Positions 61,317 through 64,000 of a stretch of 64,000 nt of DNA are shown in pieces. The notes below the pieces were generated by a model. The model was given only the letters and a program-made list of their open reading frames with translations, was not told the DNA's origin and ran no database searches. The stretch is taken from NCBI GenBank assembly GCA_023053685.1, contig JALIGW010000040.1, positions 1,572,781 to 1,636,780 of the forward strand, written 5' to 3'. This DNA comes from Diadophis punctatus similis (lineage: Eukaryota > Chordata > Lepidosauria > Squamata > Dipsadidae). A program made the position numbers and the translations under genes. Numbering within the stretch: position 1 is the stretch's first letter; each line of letters opens with the position of its first letter.

Positions 61317-62510
61317 CTAGAGAAAGGAAGCAAGAAAAAGAAGGGTTGGCTCGAATAAATGGTAACTATCTGCAGTGAGGAAGAAGAGCTAATAAAAAGT
61401 GGAGTTTTAAAAGTTCTTTGGTTCTTCTCTCATCTAGATGCTTCCTTTTTAAAATCTATTCTTATATATGAATGCAGTTGTAGGAATTGCCATTAGAACC
61501 CAGAATTATACCAGAAAAATAAAATATAATGGACATATTTGCATTGGCGGAGCAGCAGAGGTAGAAGACTTGGCTCACTTGCCATTTGATTGTTGTCTGT
61601 ATAAGAAGGTGTGAGACAGGTAATCAATGGTGGGATTTAAATAATTTAACAACCGGTTCGCCCAGGGTCAAGTTGGGTGTTGTGGGAGGTGTGGCCCATC
61701 TCTGTCCTCCAGCTTCACCGCACATGTAGGATAAGCCTCCCTGATGGCCAATCTGACCCTGGGCAAAATGGTTGTTAAATCCCACCCACCCCCCACTATC
61801 AAAATGGATTCTGGGTGCTGCGCTACAATGGAGAAATGGGCAATGGAGCAGCCGGCATGAGGGAAAGAGGAGGAGCAGGGAGAAGAAAGAGGGAAAGCAG
61901 CTTTCTCCTTCCCTCGCGCCGGCCACTCCATTGCCTGTTTCTCCATTGCAGCACAGCGCCCAGGATCCACCTTGACAGCGGGCGTGGATGGGTAATTTAA
62001 CAACCAGTTCACCCGAACCGGTGTGAACCTGCTGGGTACCTTGGTTCATATAGTAAACGAATGACCCATTTGGAATCTCATATTAAATAACATACCTTCT
62101 GTGTGGCCAGAATTGGAAAACAACATTTAATACGGCACAGTACTTGAATAAAATGGTTCGGTTGAGATTGGTATATGTGGGACTGATTGGGGTAGATTGT
62201 AGGGGTGATACTGAAATATAATTTTATCTTATTTTACTTATCTCTATATTAAGTTGTTGTATTTCATTCCAATTTCATTTTAAATTGAATTTTATTCCAA
62301 TTTCATTTTAAATTGTTTTAATAGGATTTTAGTAATGATTTGTGTTTGGAACTCTATATTTTGATATGGTCTATGGGCTAATCAATAAACAAAACTACAA
62401 CCATATGTAACTCAGATGAAATGTACATTGCTAATAAACAATGCTTGTCATATATTTGAAATAAACAGAAAAAGAAAGTGGGTTTTTTTTGTTATACTCT
62501 CAAATAGAAG
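61317..62510. other. MYOM3: MYOM3 intron or upstream sequence with an 'ACAACCGGTT' repeat
   Basis: 61627-62040 has GGTGGGATTTAAATAATTTA and GGGTAATTTAACAACCAGTT in inverted blocks, a non-autonomous repeat of unclear class. The rest is AT-rich. No MYOM3 exon seen. Confidence 0.45.
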
Positions 62511-62519
62511 CACTCAAGT

Positions 62520-62740
62520 CCTCACATAAACTATTACTGCATAGAATGGGAACGTTTGACACTGCAATCGTCATAAATATGAGTCAGTTGTCAAGGATCC
62601 AAATTTTGATCATGTGACTATGGGGATACTGCAGTGGTCATAAGTGTGAAAAACAGTCATAAGTCACTTTTTTCAGTGCCACCGTAATTTCAAACGGTCA
62701 CTAAATGAACTGTTGTAAGTTGAGGACTTCCTGTAAAAAA
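62520..62740. mobile_element. MITE fragment of the 'GACTTACAAC' family (inverted)
   Basis: CGTCATAAATATGAGTCAGT to GTTGTAAGTTGAGGACTTCC matches the right part of the 26952-27345 copy in reverse. Confidence 0.65.
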
Positions 62741-62930
62741 GTATGAAAGGGAAACATAGAAGGTGTCAGGGTTCCAAGTAACAACCCCAACGAAAGAAAG
62801 CTCTGAGGCTTCAGTTTCCTCAAAGTTCCATTTTATTAGAGATGTCATATTGGCACATCTGGGAAAACCGGAATCTGGAAGCTTCCAGTTTTCCACACCC
62901 AAAAGAAAATCCAAGCCCCTGCCCCAGCAT

Positions 62931-63182
62931 CAGGGGTGGGTTCCAACTTACCTCGCTGCCGGTTCGCTCCCTCCCACACCTCATGGGCGCGCATGCACAG
63001 TGCCAAAAAAAGGCCAAAAACAAGATGGCGACTGCATGCACAGAGCCGGAACTCAGCTTCTGCGCATGCTCAGAAAAAAAAAAATTTGAATTTTTTTAAA
63101 AAAAACATGGCGGCGCCCACGGACCAGCACCGACCGATCCGGTTCAGGCGAACCGGTCTGAACTGGAAGGAACCCACCCCTG
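62931..63182. mobile_element. hAT-type element
   Basis: Starts CAGGGGTGGGTTCCAACTTA and ends GGAAGGAACCCACCCCTG. Flanks CCCAGCAT and CCCAGCAC agree at 7 of 8. Confidence 0.88.
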
Positions 63183-63323
63183 CCCAGCACCCACATGTCC
63201 ATCACATGGTCCAATCAATTCACGGTCCCAACTGGAGATGCCTCCCAGAGACGCCCCTCCAGGTGCCGGGTAGAGTGACCTTGACTCTCGGAGAAAGGAA
63301 TGTTATTATGACTACATATTTCC

Positions 63324-63608
63324 CAGTGGTGAAATCCAAATTTTTTTACTACTGGTTCTGTGGGCTTGCCTTGGGGCTTAGTGTGGCTTGGTGGGTGTGG
63401 TGTTGCTTGGTGCGCGCGGTGTGGCTTGGTGGGTGTGGCTTGGTGGGTGTGGCTTGGTGGGTGTGGCAGGGGAAGGATATTGCAAAATCTCCATTCCCAA
63501 CCCACTCTGGGGCCAGCCAGAGGTGGTATTTGCCGGTTCTCCAAACTACTCAAAATTTCCGCTACCGGTTCTCCAGAACCTGTTAGAACCTGCTGGATTT
63601 CACCCCTA
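63324..63608. mobile_element. hAT-type element with GGTGTGGCTTGGTGG tandem core
   Basis: Starts CAGTGGTGAAATCCAAATTT and ends GCTGGATTTCACCCCTA. Flanks ATATTTCC and ATATCTCC agree at 7 of 8. A tandem TGGGTGTGGCTTGG unit repeats three to four times at 63390-63465. Confidence 0.85.
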
Positions 63609-64000
63609 ATATCTCCCCAGCTCCATACCATCCCCCCTCCCAGTTTCCCACAGTCCTAAATGTGGCAGGCCTGAAGATCCAACGCCCAATATGGTTTCCA
63701 GGCCTGACATTAGCTATAGCTTATGTAAATGGTAATCTTTTAATAATCTGTAAAAATAAATTGACATTCGATGTAAGGAAAAGTTGGGTTTTGAAAGAGT
63801 ATTGATGCTTTTGAACCTCGGTGTTGGAGAAGACTTCTGAGAAGATCACAGACAGCCAAGAAAACAAACAAATGGAATCTAGAACAAACCAATTCTTAGG
63901 TGGCACAAATATTTTGGATGTTGTTACGCTCTCTTGAGAAGTCTATAATGTGTGGTCCTTGTGCTCTCTCAGCTTTGTGGTTTTCTTAAATATGTTTCAT
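63609..64000. other. Right edge of window, no exon seen
   Basis: AT-rich sequence, presumably MYOM3 intron. Nothing supported. Confidence 0.35.

Overview
This window is vertebrate nuclear DNA, most likely from an advanced (colubroid) snake. It has GT-AG and AT-AC introns, long introns and 3' UTRs, one CpG-island promoter and a dense load of squamate repeats: Sauria-type SINEs, CR1, an L3-like snake LINE whose 3' end runs into AATAG arrays, L1, a DIRS element and many hAT elements. There are no bacterial operons, CRISPR arrays or plasmid features. The lineage call is inference from repeat content.

Layout, left to right. (1) The 3' part of PNRC2 (+, 2-334) and its 3' UTR. (2) SRSF10 (-, 5249-17694), tail to tail with PNRC2. 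All six coding exons can be read out as a 260-residue SR protein, and one intron is a U12-type AT-AC intron. Its introns hold a decayed DIRS retrotransposon (8318-12545) and a 1.3-kb MITE carrying a perfect ISRE-like motif. A CpG island with a TCTCGCGAGA box lies over exon 1. (3) A tandem duplication of an IFI6/IFI27 (ISG12)-like gene on the - strand. Copy A (20974-29474) is intact on paper (88 residues). Copy B (32404-36694) has no start codon at the homologous site and no recognisable terminal exon. Both keep paired ISRE-like motifs upstream. (4) FABP10-type liver basic fatty-acid/bile-acid binding protein (-, 38934-44109), four coding exons, 126 residues. (5) The last four coding exons of MYOM3 (-, 55772-61316); the rest of that gene lies beyond the right edge. 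As I recall mammalian chromosome 1, PNRC2, SRSF10 and MYOM3 sit together there too; FABP10 is absent from placental mammals.

Most remaining sequence is transposons. At least fifteen hAT-type insertions have 8-bp target-site duplications that can be read directly, perfect or with one mismatch. Several are nested. The clearest case is a four-level nest at 51244-55520: SINE, then a 4-kb hAT, then a 5'-truncated LINE, then a 513-bp hAT MITE. The ISG12 duplication supplies empty sites that date several insertions as post-duplication.

The genes do not form one pathway. PNRC2 acts in mRNA decay, SRSF10 in splicing, the ISG12-like pair in interferon response, FABP10 in hepatic lipid/bile-acid binding and MYOM3 in the sarcomeric M-band. 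The most interesting leads are the minor-class intron of SRSF10, the complementary decay of the ISG12 pair, the TE-borne ISRE, the DIRS element, and a probable centrobin exon fragment captured inside a hAT-like element.
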